A stretch of 56,751 nt of DNA. It comes from Zygnema cylindricum. Taxonomy: Eukaryota; Streptophyta; Zygnematophyceae; Zygnematales; Zygnemataceae. Positions 31,377 to 41,425 of this stretch are shown piece after piece. The notes under the pieces are model-generated. The model made no database searches and had not been told where the DNA came from. It saw only the letters and a program-made list of their open reading frames with translations. The first letter of the stretch is position 1; every line of letters starts with the position of its first letter. A program made the translations under genes and the position numbers. The stretch spans positions 1 through 56,751 of the forward strand of contig JBBHKE010002563.1 of the NCBI GenBank assembly GCA_037447655.1. The letters run 5' to 3'.

Positions 31377-33993
31377 CCTGTTTTTTTTTTGGATTTTCTT
31401 GATTTTTTTTTTTTATGTTTTTTGGATTCTTTTTTTGGATTTTTTTTGAATTCTGATACATATTTTTTATGCTTTTATTTACAGTAAAATAAAAACATTT
31501 ACATTTACATATAAATATTCACATATAATAATATGTGTCTCCTTTCTGCTCTGATGTTTAAACTTATAATTTTGACATTCTTTATCGTTTTTTGATGCTG
31601 TGCCATTGTTCTTTGGTGAGACTCTCCCTCTCTCCCTTTCTTCCCACTTTTATAAACAAATTTGATGGGTTTTGATGGTTTTTTTGATGGTTTTTGGTGG
31701 TTTTTTATGGTTTTTTGATGGTTTTTGATGGTTTTTTGATGGTTTTTGTTTGATATTTTATTTTACGTTTTTTGATGGTTTTTGATTGTTTTTTTGACGA
31801 TTTTTAATGATTAATGATTTTTTACCGCTTTTTGCCTGTTTTCGATGATTTTTCAAGATTTTTTATTCTTCTGATTCTAACAATCATTTTTTTTGTTTTT
31901 TATTTCAGGAATATGTGCCTCATTTGCCGCTTTAATGTTCAATGTGGTACGGAGGGACGAGCTTCACGACTATTCCCCATATGACGACGGGGCTGGATGC
32001 CGGTATTTTTTTTGTTTTTTACTTTTTTTTTTTCTTATTTTTATTATCTTTATTTATTTTTTCAACTTCTTTTGATTTAACACATGTTTCTGAATCGATA
32101 CTTTTCTTAACAATTGCTTCTAAAAACTCTAAAATACCCTGGAAAACCCTAAATTTCCCATTTGTACTTTTTTGTATCGATTCTTTTCTACTAATTCTTC
32201 TCTGAAGCAATTCTTTTAAAAAAATCTCTAAAACCCTAACACCTTAAAAAACATTATGAAACCTTTAAATGCAATGTTCACTATTCGGAATCGATACTTT
32301 TCTGCATTAGTGCTTTTTGAAAACCCTTAAAATCTCTAAAAAACCTTAAAAACCCTTTTAGTTCTTTTCTGAAACCATGCTTTCAAGAAACACTATTAAG
32401 ACCCCAAAAAACTTAAGAAAAAAAGTTTCCATCTGTTAGTTTTTCTTTATTTTTTTTCCTTTCCGTTATTTGTTACGTTATGTTTCCGTACTCGGCACTT
32501 TTTTTCATCCTCTCTCTTTCTTTTCCTTCCGTTTTCTTTTTAATTCCTCCTTTTTAATATTGTTTTTTAACATTTTTTATGTGATTGCCTTTGCATCTTT
32601 GTTATAATTCCGTACAAAAAACCACCTCAAAAAAACCCTAGAGAAACTCAAGAAAACCTCGGCAAAACCTCAAAAAAACTAGAAAAACCTGAAAAACCTG
32701 AAAAACCTTAAACCTCAAAAAACCTCGAAAAACCTTGAAGAAACCTCAAAAACCCTCCGAAAAACATCAAAAAAATCTCAAGAAAAACCCTAAAAAACTC
32801 TCAGAAAAAACCTTGAAAGCCTCCAAAAAACAAACCTTTAACATCGTTCCATTCCTTTTCACGTTTTCCACGCTTTTTTAAGTTTTTTTGACGTTTTAAC
32901 GTTTTTTCACGTTTTTTACGTTTTCACGTTTTTTTTACGTTTTAACATTTTTTTACGTTTTTTACACATTTTCAGGTCGAGGACCTGGTTATTTTTGGCG
33001 TATGTGATTGCTTTTGTCTCTTTAGCGGGCGCCACCGCCTTCCTAGTGGTCGACAGCCAGGCGGCAGATCCTGCCACGTGGCAGGGGGCGGCAGGGGTCA
33101 TGCAGTGCGCCTGTGTGCTGGGAAGGTAAGGTTTTGACCTTTTTTAGGGTTTTTCAGGGTTTATAAGGTTCTCTTAGGATTTTCTTAGGGGTTTCTAGGG
33201 TTCTCTTAGGGTTTTAGGGGCGTTCAAGGTTTTTTTAGGGAGCTGCAGGGGTGCTGCAATGCGTCTGTGTCCTGGGAAGGTAAGGTTTTGACCTTTTTTT
33301 TAAGGGTTTTTTAGGGTCTTCTTAGGAGTTTTTAGGGTTTTTTCCCGTTTTTAAGGGTTTTTAGGGTTTGAGGATTTTTAAGGCTGTCTTAGATATTATT
33401 TTGTGATTTTAATGATATCGATATTTCACGATATCAACGATATGAATTTGCAGTATTTGCAGTCTTTACTCGGTGCACTTCGGAAATTCTCTACATTTTG
33501 TGCATACTAAAAAAACCTTAATTTAAAAAATATCAGTGGATGATTGCGATTATGATATTTATCGGCAAAGCGGATATTTGTCGAGTTAGTTTTGAACTTC
33601 CCGATGTCGCAATATACAAAAAAAAATCTTATCTTGGTCTTGAAATCTGCTTTTGATTTTGATTGATACACAAGACTAGAAAATAGGTTTTATGAGGTGA
33701 GGCGTGACATCGTTTTTTTAAATGGTGTTCTTTTTTTTCCTTTTCTCTTTTTTCCCTTTTTGTTGATGGAAACTCAAAATTCTGGCCTTAAGGCTTTACT
33801 TGGTCCTCAGAAAATCATTTTTTTTTTTGAAAGAAACTGTTATTATTAACCGATTGTAATTTTTTTTACGATCGTAGTTTTTGATCGTTTTTTTTTTATG
33901 ATGGTATTTTTTTGACTTTTTTTTTCTTCCCTTTTTTTTTGATGCAGTGGTCTCATATTTTGGCTATCTCGTGCGCATTCCTCTGGATATTAA
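31135..33993 (+). CDS. TMEM50: TMEM50-like four-pass membrane protein, complete
   Basis: Four exons join in phase into a 141-residue protein: 31135-31270, 31909-32002, 32976-33125 and 33948-33993 (TAA). All introns are GT-AG. Landmarks of the UPF0220/TMEM50 family are present: GCGWWLWVDAVV (21-32), HYLPGICASFAALMFNVV (42-59), YSPYDDG (67-73) and RTWLFLAYVIAFVSL (79-93). Four hydrophobic segments lie at about 15-34, 46-59, 81-102 and 117-134. The length equals the family norm. Human TMEM50 proteins are reported in the ER and endosomal membranes with a proposed cargo-receptor role; function in plants is little known. The start ATG lies directly after a GA-rich tract. Intron 3 carries a copy of the exon 3 end (see separate entry). 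Confidence 0.92.
31290..31400. repeat. Poly-T tract in TMEM50 intron 1
   Basis: About 60 consecutive T with flanking T-rich sequence. Length may be inaccurate in the assembly. Confidence 0.9.
31655..31800. repeat. GATGGTTTTT repeat in TMEM50 intron 1
   Basis: TTTGATGGTTTTTGATGG and close variants repeat about ten times with a period of roughly 11-15 bases. Confidence 0.8.
32620..32830. repeat. AAAACCTC repeat in TMEM50 intron 2
   Basis: Variants of AAAAAACCTCAAAAAACC and AAAACCCTAAA occur throughout; downstream, ACGTTTTTTCACGTTTTTTACG variants (32860-32960) form a second small array leading to the acceptor. Confidence 0.75.
33140..33385. repeat. TTTAGGG-rich tract in TMEM50 intron 3
   Basis: Irregular TTTTTAGGG, CTTAGGGTTTT and TTTAGGGTTTT words dominate. 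They resemble the plant telomere repeat TTTAGGG but without regular spacing, so I read it as a degenerate minisatellite rather than a true interstitial telomere. Confidence 0.5.
33236..33298 (+). repeat. Copy of the TMEM50 exon 3 end with intact donor
   Basis: GCTGCAGGGGTGCTGCAATG and CCTGGGAAGGTAAGG followed by TTTTGACC reproduce the last ~40 bases of exon 3, the donor GTAAGG and ~15 bases of intron. Translated in the same frame it gives AAGVLQCVCVLG against AAGVMQCACVLG in the real exon. It follows the true donor by about 150 bp. It could serve as an alternative donor or a small extra exon after TTTTTTAG. Confidence 0.9.
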
Positions 33994-34204
33994 ATATGTG
34001 AATATATCAAAAAAAGAGAAAAAATTAGATAAAGTGGACCGAGTCTTTTTCGACAAACATTTCCTTTTTTTTGTGTATTTTTATATTATTATACATGTTT
34101 GAAGAGAGGTCATTCTCTGGAAAGTGGTATCAGATTTCAGTTAAGGAATATCTCATCAATTGTAATTGAATCAGCTATTTGTACAGATAAGACAAAATCT
34201 CGAT

Positions 34205-34375
34205 TATTTACGAGATCTCTTTTTTTTTTTTTTTACTTTCTCTTTTTTTCTACAATATCTCTTTTTTCTACTATATCTTTTTTTTTCCCTACGGTATCTC
34301 TTTTTTCTTACGATATCCCTTTTTTTTTCTACAATATCTTTTTTTTTCTTTTTAGGATCTCTCTTTTTCTTTACC
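34205..34375. repeat. T-rich minisatellite after TMEM50
   Basis: CTACAATATCTCTTTTTTCT variants repeat about seven times with a period near 22. Open frames here arise from the repeat. Confidence 0.75.
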
Positions 34376-34589
34376 ATATTTTATTACTCTTATGGACAAA
34401 CAAAGTATTTTTTTTGTGGTCCACCGATTGTTGAAAATGTTTTGTTTTTTATAAAAAGAAATATGATGGAGGTTTGACTGGTGGGCTGTTTTGATTTGTT
34501 GTCCCTCCCTCCTTCCCTCCCTCCCTCCCTCGCACTTCATTTTTGTTACCGATTTTCGCCTATAGATAAGTTTTGGATTACGGTGGGGA

Positions 34590-35200
34590 TTTATTATAAA
34601 TATAATATAGTATGAAATATAATATAATAACACACATCTATCATAAGCATATTATATCTGAAGTATATTTCAAATATATTTTAAATACATTATAAATATA
34701 TTATAAGTGGAAGTTTACTACCAAAAAATACATTTTCTTTTGTTCTCTTATAATCTTTTCCCCCATCACATCCCACAAATATTTATAGGTTTTTGTTAAC
34801 TTTTTGGGGAAAATGTTAAATATATGCAATTGAAAAAAATGGGTTTTGTGATAATTTGACTCATGGAATTACTTTTTTCGTACAACTATTATTGAAGAAA
34901 CTGAGTTGTCATATAATTTGTATTCGTGGAATCATTATTTTACTGTTTTTTTTATCATTTTTTGAAGTTATGAGTGTGTTTTGGGGACTTGACACATGAA
35001 TGTTTTGAGTTATATTTGTAAGATTTATTTGAGAGATACGAATCATATTTTACGAATCGTATTTTTCTAAAACAATTTGTGAACCATATTTTATGAATCA
35101 TATTTTACGTATCATATTTTAAGAAACATATTTTAAGAATCATATCTTACGTATCATATTTTACGAAGCATTAATGAATGGCGCTACACTGCGAAAATTG
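34590..35200. repeat. AT-rich repeats
   Basis: 34590-34710 is rich in ATATATTATAA words; 35000-35170 repeats CATATTTTACGAATCATAT and close variants with a period of about 18. No gene. Confidence 0.65.
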
Positions 35201-35518
35201 TTATTAAAGTAAAAAAGTTGTTAGTGTGGAGTAATAGAGTTGATTATCCTTTTTGGGGTTTTGAAAAGGAGGCCGACATTATTAAAAAGCGCGATGGTAA
35301 ACCATCTGAGTCCATAAGAACAAAAAGAAGTAGGATTGCTAAAACTGAGAAACCACATAACAAGGGAATAAACAAAAGGGAAAATCAAGGCAAAAACTAC
35401 GAAAATACGAAAGGATGGCAGGGAAGTCTAAAACACCCAAAAAAACAAATCCAACAAACAAAATATCAAAGGAAAAAGCTAACATGTAGCAAAAAAAACC
35501 CCCAACATAACTAAAAAT

Positions 35519-36262
35519 TTACGAAAAGCAACCACGTAAGTCCCCGAATCCCGGAGGAGCACGAGGAGGAAGTTCCGGAACACGCCGTCGATCCATAACG
35601 GCAATAGACGATCGAAGTAATATAGAAGCCAACACCCGTTGTAGGGCCACGGAAAAACGTTGACGATAAAAAGAAGTAAGGACTGAAACAGGAGGGCTCC
35701 CAGGTCCTCGCCTCTCGAACGAGCGCCGACCACAAGTACGGAAAAACTCGTCCAAAGCCACACCCAAGCAACCAAATATCTCGACCGCCATCAGAATGAA
35801 GCCATCCATCGCGTCGCGATGGGCATAATCACGCTCTTTCCTTTTAGCTGCGTCACGGGCAGCCACTCCCATATGCCGAGCCGCTTGGTTGACGACTGTA
35901 GTTGAGGTAGGGTTCGTCAAAACAATGTCACCAAATGTACGACGCGCACCATCAAGAAGTACAAGGTCGATCCGACGCGAAGGAATAATGTGAGAGACCT
36001 CGCGACGAACAGAAAATCCCCCCTCAGAAGCGATAGTAGCGATGGTGTCTCGAATCGTGTCGTGCGCATGAATCAACTCGAAGCAAATGGACCCCATCGG
36101 GCTCAAGAACGTGGCCGCAGGAGCAAACAAGTGAGCCAAGCAAAGGTGGGTGAGGGAGGCCAAGCCGGAATCTAAGGGTCGTGGTGAACTGAGCCGGGGT
36201 GAAACAAAGAGTGGATAAGATAGGGACAGCCAATAGCCAAGCTCCAAAGCCAGGTCCGCCAA
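35519..36262 (-). pseudogene. LINE C-terminal restriction-like endonuclease domain
   Basis: The fragment contains SRRIDLVLLDGARRTFGDIV, where R-x-D and D-I-V with the following residues fit a PD-(D/E)xK core, followed by a basic KRKERDYAHRD helix and AVEIFGCLG, VLTSFYRQRFSVALQR. These C-terminal blocks are typical of the plant RLE-type LINEs I know. It is separated from RT by the duplicated 100-bp segment. Confidence 0.7.
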
Positions 36263-36264
36263 AA

Positions 36265-36464
36265 GACAGAAAAACGGGCACGCGAAGAATTGGAAGGAAG
36301 CGCCTAAAGAAGCTCAGATTTAATAGCGGCAACAACCCGATCAGAAATGGATTCTTGAACACGTGACAGAAAAACGGGCACGCGAAGAATTGGAAGGAAG
36401 CGCCTAAAGAAGCTCAGATTTAATAGCGGCAACAACCCGATCAGAAATGGATTCTTGAACACGT
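36265..36464. repeat. Exact 100-bp tandem duplication in the LINE
   Basis: 36265-36364 and 36365-36464 are identical by eye. The 100-bp length shifts the frame, so the duplication itself breaks the ORF. Confidence 0.95.
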
Positions 36465-36552
36465 GCAACTGATGTCGTAACGAGAGTGGAAAAAATTGGC
36501 ATGTCCTCGATAGCAGCCGGATTAAGAGAACATGATGCATCCAAAGGGACCG

Positions 36553-36954
36553 CTAGAAGGCGAGCTCACCATCCGAAACACGAGGAACCACGGTCGCAAG
36601 AATAGGAGTGTCCCCGGCCAAAAAATGAGAGACAATAGTGGAAGAAACAAGGCACCAACTCCCCAAATAGGCGGCAAGAGCAACACGCGCCGTCGAGAGT
36701 AAACCCAAACCGCCAGCCGAGACAGGAAGAGAGGCTTGGATGCGTGCTGCAGGCCCAGACTCGCGATCAAAAGCTCCACGGCCCAACAAAGTGTGGAGGG
36801 CATCCATAAGGCGATCATCGAATGTAGAAAGTGAGGACACAAAGGATGGGGTGGGAGGGGAAGTCCGAGTAAGGTAGGAGGGTCGGTGAGGGAAACAGCG
36901 TGTCAGAAGAGCAAAGGCAACCTGGGGATCAGAAAGGTGAGGAAGGTCGTCCAC
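36553..36954 (-). pseudogene. LINE region between RT and endonuclease
   Basis: Contains AFALLTRCFPHRPSYL and ARIQASLPVSAGGLGLLS, the conserved region that follows RT in this class of elements. It is in another frame than the RT segment. Confidence 0.7.
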
Positions 36955-36969
36955 GTGGGATAAATCTGT

Positions 36970-37963
36970 CTAAAGAGCGAAATCAAGGAATGTCGTGACG
37001 TATGGATCAGAACCAAGCGGGCAACCCAACACACGAATGCCTTCGGAAGGAGGAGGAGTCTGAAAACCAGGAGGGGGAGTGAAAAGAGGAGGAATAAGAC
37101 GTGGGGACCAGACAACACACTTAGAGGGCTGGACCGAAAGATTGAGTTCGGCTAAGCGAGCCTTGAAAAAGTTGTAGGCCGGTTTAACTTGGTCCGAAGG
37201 GCCAATAATGTGTGTGTCATCCGCAACTGAAGGGAAGAGGCAAGAAGGATAAGCAGCTGCACAAGCTCGAAGGGCACGGTAATGGGCTAGGGCAAACAAA
37301 GGGCCCCCAATAGGATCACCTTGACGAGTATCAGTCGTGGAGGAAAGTGGGACCAAATTATCATCAATGGAGAAAGAGAGGCTACTGCTCAGAGAATAAA
37401 AAGCTCTCACAAAAGGAAATATCTGGACAATCGGGGAAGGTGCAGCCATAAGCTCCAAAAAAATGGCATTCCGATCCCCTGTGTTAAAGGCATTAGAAAC
37501 ATCCACCTGGAGGACTAACCAATCCGGATGGGCATCTAACAAAGCCCGGATCCCGTGGACCACGGCCTGACAACCCCCCCGGGTTGCCACTCCAAACTGA
37601 TGAGGAGAGAAATAATCATGAAAACTGATGAGGAGAGAAATAATCATGAAAAGCGGGTTGGAGCTGGATGCAGATGGCACGAGCCACCAATCGGTACAAT
37701 ACCTCGCCCACTACAATAGGACGGATTCTCCCATTGGGTTTGGTGACAGCTACGAGGCGGGAGGCCGTGAGGAGATCACAAATACGTGAAGGGACAGTGC
37801 CAGCCCCAATAAGGGAACAAACTCGAAAAAACATATCAAAACCCTGAGCACCAGATTCTGGAGGCAAAATGTCGCGAAATAGCTCATAAACAGTGCCGGA
37901 AGGACCCCCCGCTGAAAGATGTGGAGAAGTCGTAAAGGCTTTAACAAAGGAGTCTCGATCCAA
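36970..37963 (-). pseudogene. LINE reverse transcriptase
   Basis: Two adjacent frames (37963-37616 and 37680-36970) together carry RT motifs: SRLVAVTKPNGRIRPIVV, LVLQVDVSNAFNT, DTRQGDPIGGPLFALA and the catalytic box in the variant form VADDTHIIG, then KCVVWSP. The frame change lies at the 28-bp tandem duplication near 37594-37649. The catalytic box has A-D-D where F/Y-x-D-D is usual; both aspartates are kept. Confidence 0.85.
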
Positions 37964-38083
37964 AATAAAACACTGTGGCGGCTCGAAGGTGTGAATATAG
38001 GTGGACTGTGGGGTAGGAGCTAGTCGATGAAGAGCCCGGAGAATCTCAACAGTCGCAGAAGACCGAGGAGTAGGATTAAATGG

Positions 38084-38758
38084 CTAGAGGGCCCGAACCG
38101 CTCGAGAGAGCTCACCAACTCGACCCAAGTGAACCGCACGACGATAGGAAGATGTCACATCTGAAGTTTGAGAGGTACGATGTGGTGTGAAGGAAGCACT
38201 CGCAACTCGATCCTCGTGCTCGGCATGAAGGGCCCGCCAATCACCTCGAAGGAAACGTCGACATCGCGCCATAGTTTCTCGGGCCCCGCTACCACCGCCA
38301 CGGCTAGATAAGACTAGAACCCAAAGTGAAAACATGAAAAGGAGGTGTCAAGGTCCAACATCCGCGAGATCCGAATAAATACGGGACAAAGGAAGGTGGA
38401 GGGCGTCCTGCACGATAATCCGCACAACCATGGGAATCCACGTGTATAATCGCGGACGGGGGGGCCCCAAATCATAAGCTCCGAGCACGTCTAAATCGTG
38501 TACAAATGCCCAATCTTCGCTCGTAGGTCCGGACGGGAGTATGGTGGAAGAAAGGGTACAGGAGGAAGGGAGGGTACTGGAGGAAGGGCCGCTCTGGGCC
38601 AAAAATTGTTGACAACTCTTTGTATGTCGGGGAATACCGGCACCGTTTGCGAAATGGTTATGACACCCGCTACATTCTATCCGTATTGTGGCTTGTGTGC
38701 GAGGTTTAGGTGGAGGAGGTGAACGAGGGAGAAGAGGTGAGGGTGCACGGCATGACAT
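38084..38758 (-). pseudogene. LINE N-terminal region with zinc finger
   Basis: The first segment (38758-38348) contains CSGCHNHFANGAGIPRHTKSC, a C2HC/C2H2-like finger near residue 34, after a Pro-rich leader. The next segment (38335-38084) is basic (SSYRRAVHLGRVGELSRAV) and continues into RT past a single TAG. The finger probably binds target DNA, as in R2-type elements. Confidence 0.65.
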
Positions 38759-38759
38759 G

Positions 38760-39060
38760 GTTATTGAATGAGAGGGAGAAGCATGGGACGTGATAGAGGG
38801 AGAGGAAGGGGGAAATGGGAAGGAGGAAAGGAAATGGGAATTAGATGGTGGAAATGGTAGTGGGACGAAACCTTTTATTTATTTTTTCTCAGTTGTGTTT
38901 GTGTGTGAGCGTGTGTGTGTGTGTTCTTGGCGTTAGGGGTTGAGGTGTGTGTAATTTTAGTGAGAGGAAATGGGGTGTTTGGCGTTGAATAGAAGGGGGG
39001 AAGGAGTTTAAGGATTACGGATGGGGGCCGTACCTATGATTTCGCTCGTGGGCGTGCGGT
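38760..39060. other. Purine-rich leader upstream of the LINE frame
   Basis: GA-rich then GTGTGTG-containing sequence (38895-38925). It may be the LINE 5' UTR; no other feature is seen. Confidence 0.35.
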
Positions 39061-39076
39061 TGGCAGCGGCCGCAGG

Positions 39077-39333
39077 CTAGATCCGGAGGTACATGGCGAC
39101 GGGGTGCAGGTGATGTCGCATAGTGGGGAAGAAGAAGACAAAAATCAGATCCGGAGGTACATGGCGACGGGGAGCAGGTGCTGTCGCGTACTGGGGAAGA
39201 AGAAGACGAAAATCAGATCCAAAGGTACATGGTGACGGGGAGCAGGTGCTGTCGCGTAGTGGGGAAGAAGAAGACGAAAATCAGATCCGGAGGTACATGG
39301 CGACGGGGAGCAGGTGCTGTCATTAGGATATTT
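39077..39333. repeat. 68-bp tandem repeat, about 3.7 units
   Basis: Units begin AGATCCGGAGGTACATGGCG and contain GGGGAAGAAGAAGAC.AAAATC. Starts lie at about 39077, 39145, 39213 and 39281. Units differ at only a few positions. Confidence 0.9.
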
Positions 39334-39663
39334 TATGACGACGAATGGGGGTGACGGCCGTCAGACGGTCCCGTCAATCTCTTTTCTCACTTGTGAAATA
39401 TTGACGGCATTTGAGACGACCGTTACGTCCAAAAACAAACGGCTGAAATATTTCTCCGGCAATTTTCAGAAGAATTCTGGACCGTCTGTGTACGTTTTTT
39501 TTTTAAAACGGAATATCCCATTGTCTATTTTTTTTTTACACGAGAAGATTCTCCGGCGCTCTCCGCCAACCACGTTCGACTTCCGCTCCTTATGTGGACG
39601 TGGCAAAGGTACGGAATCGCTTTACGGTCATCATTTCCTGGGAGGATATGGACAAATTAGTAG

Positions 39664-40040
39664 TGTTAAGTATCGAGGACCTTTTGCCGATATTCGATAT
39701 GTATCAAATTTCAGGTGCCCGATAATCGTTTATCGCTTCGATATATCGAAAACCAAATCATCGCGATATATCGCTTATATGTCGCCAATATATCGTATCG
39801 CCGATATATTGAACCTTTTTTTTCAAACCCCCCCCGCGCGCTCACAAGGGGGGGGGGGGGGGGCAAATATCCGTACGTTTTTTCGTACAATGACTGTACG
39901 GACACCCATTTTTTGCGATAAATATTGCGATAATTTATGTTGGTCCCCGTACGATATATCGAGGAATCTGCTCGATTGATATTCAATATATCGAATATCG
40001 AAATTATCGCGATATGAATTAACCCGATACCCAACAGTCA
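39664..40040. mobile_element. Element with poly-C/poly-G core (copy 2)
   Basis: Runs from GTGTTAAGTATCGAGGACC to GATACCCAACAGT, whose ends are an imperfect inverted pair. Many ATATCGCGATAT-type palindromes lie on both sides of a C7-GCGCGCTCACAA-G17 core. GTACGGACACCCA is shared with the copy at 2815-3140. Confidence 0.7.
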
Positions 40041-40169
40041 ACACTACAAATTAGAGTCGTCACAGTTTTGGAACAATTAATGTGGCAAACGGCCTATTTC
40101 CACGGTCGGCTAAAATCCTCACTGGTAAGCCAAAAAATTTGAGGTTTAGTGAAACTAGGCGGCAAGAGT

Positions 40170-41425
40170 GTACAGTACACGGTGAATCGCTATTTTTAGC
40201 GTTAACAACTTTTTCGCCACTTAAAACATCTTTTCTCCGTACACACTTGTCCGGTTTTAAATTTGAGACTGCCAATCGGAAGCTGAGAATCTTACCTTTC
40301 AATCGCAACCGTCAGATCCACAATTCGACAATTGTGTACGGAGAAAAGATGTTTTAAGAGACGAAAAAAACATTAATACTAAAGGTACGTCCCCATGTAA
40401 GTGATACTTTCAAAAAGTATTTTGGACTGTAGCGAAGTGTTCCGTACTACTTTGAAAAGCGTCCCTATGTGCGAAAATGCCAAAATAGAATCGGAATTTT
40501 GAAATGTGACGATTGTAGACGTAGGTACAACTTTGTGACGGTTGACGACGATACGAAATTGTTGACGCCGACAAAAACAGCGACAGTTGTAGACGTCTAC
40601 AATTTTGAAATTTTGTGACATGGCAGATGTTTAGGGTTTTGTAACATTGTGACGTCACGCACACTTGTGACGTCACAGATTCAAGAACTTTCGACCATGG
40701 ATACCCGATTTCGTTTTCTCAACCTTTTTAGCTCTACTTGCCATAAAAATATATATAAAGGTAGTCAAAAGAATTAATTTTCAAATATCTTTCATTTCAT
40801 ACCAGTTTTGTCGTGCCTCATTCTAAAAAATGTGAGATAAAAGTGATAGTGTGAGAGGGAGAGGGGAGAGGCAACGACGATGCAAAATTCTACCGAGGAC
40901 CCATGAATGAAATTGGAGGTCCGATACCCATGCAGATTTTTTTCCGTACATCCTCATCTTTTCCATACATGCACGTGACAGGCAGGGAGAAAAATAGCGA
41001 GTACTCTCCCTCGTCCTACAAATTTTCCCTCTCGTGTGGCGCGTGCATGGGTCATTTTTCATTTTTTGTTTGGGCGCTACTTTCCCTAAAATCAGGTCGC
41101 GAGGTGATTTTGGATGAAGTTTTTTGACGAGTTGGATTCTCTTGCCCGGGGGTCGAAAAAAGGAAAACGCCAAAATGCGTTCACATGACGACAAACATGA
41201 AGTACATTCGAAGTATCGACTTCAGGTTTGCTGTACTTTTCAAGAATTGGTTTTTTTGTACGGCTAAAGTTTTTCTCGTACGGAACTGCGTTTTTGGTGA
41301 AAACGACAGATTAAAGTCGATACTTTAATACATGGGGCCATACCCTAATAACGATTCACAATGTAAAGTACTGTAGCGACCATTTTATGTCAGTTTGCAG
41401 CCTTCTGTACTTCTTGGTTAGTACA
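40170..41425. mobile_element. Satellite-type element, single copy, interrupted
   Basis: 40170-40382 matches one unit of the neighbouring satellite in inverted orientation (GTACACGGTGAATCGCTATT, TTTTCTCCGTACACACTTGT, CAATCGCAACCGTCAGATC, GTACGGAGAAAAGATGTTTT). Its right end resumes at about 41346 (TAACGATTCACAATG) after a 960-bp insertion. The join would read ..ATACTAATAACG.. as in intact units. Confidence 0.75.
40383..41342. mobile_element. Harbinger-like non-autonomous element
   Basis: The ends are GGTACGTCCCCATGTA and TACATGGGGCCATACC, with TAA outside each end. TAA matches a 3-bp target duplication inside the interrupted satellite-type element. The body matches 1730-2710. 3-bp TWA target sites are typical of PIF/Harbinger elements; the assignment is inference because no transposase is present. 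Confidence 0.7.

Larger units (their letters stand above)
35519..38758 (-). mobile_element. LINE with zinc finger, RT and restriction-like endonuclease
   Basis: On the minus strand the order is an N-terminal C2HC-type zinc finger, reverse transcriptase, then a C-terminal endonuclease-like domain with no apurinic-type endonuclease in front. That order is the R2/NeSL-like layout of single-ORF LINEs. The ORF is broken by a stop near 38083 and two recent exact tandem duplications (100 bp at 36265-36464 and 28 bp near 37594-37649). I do not see a poly-A tail or clear target duplications, so the element limits are those of the coding sequence. Confidence 0.8.

Noticed and set aside
30666-31461. Long ORFs across the CT/GA cluster and poly-T tract
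   Set aside because: Low-complexity translations; only the plus-strand frame starting at 31135 matches a protein family.
33140-33385. Interstitial telomere array
   Set aside because: TTTAGGG words are irregularly spaced and mixed with other T-rich words, so a degenerate intron minisatellite is more likely.
39314-39979. 221-codon plus-strand ORF
   Set aside because: It begins in the 68-bp repeat and runs into the poly-C/poly-G element, so its sequence is a patchwork of repeats.
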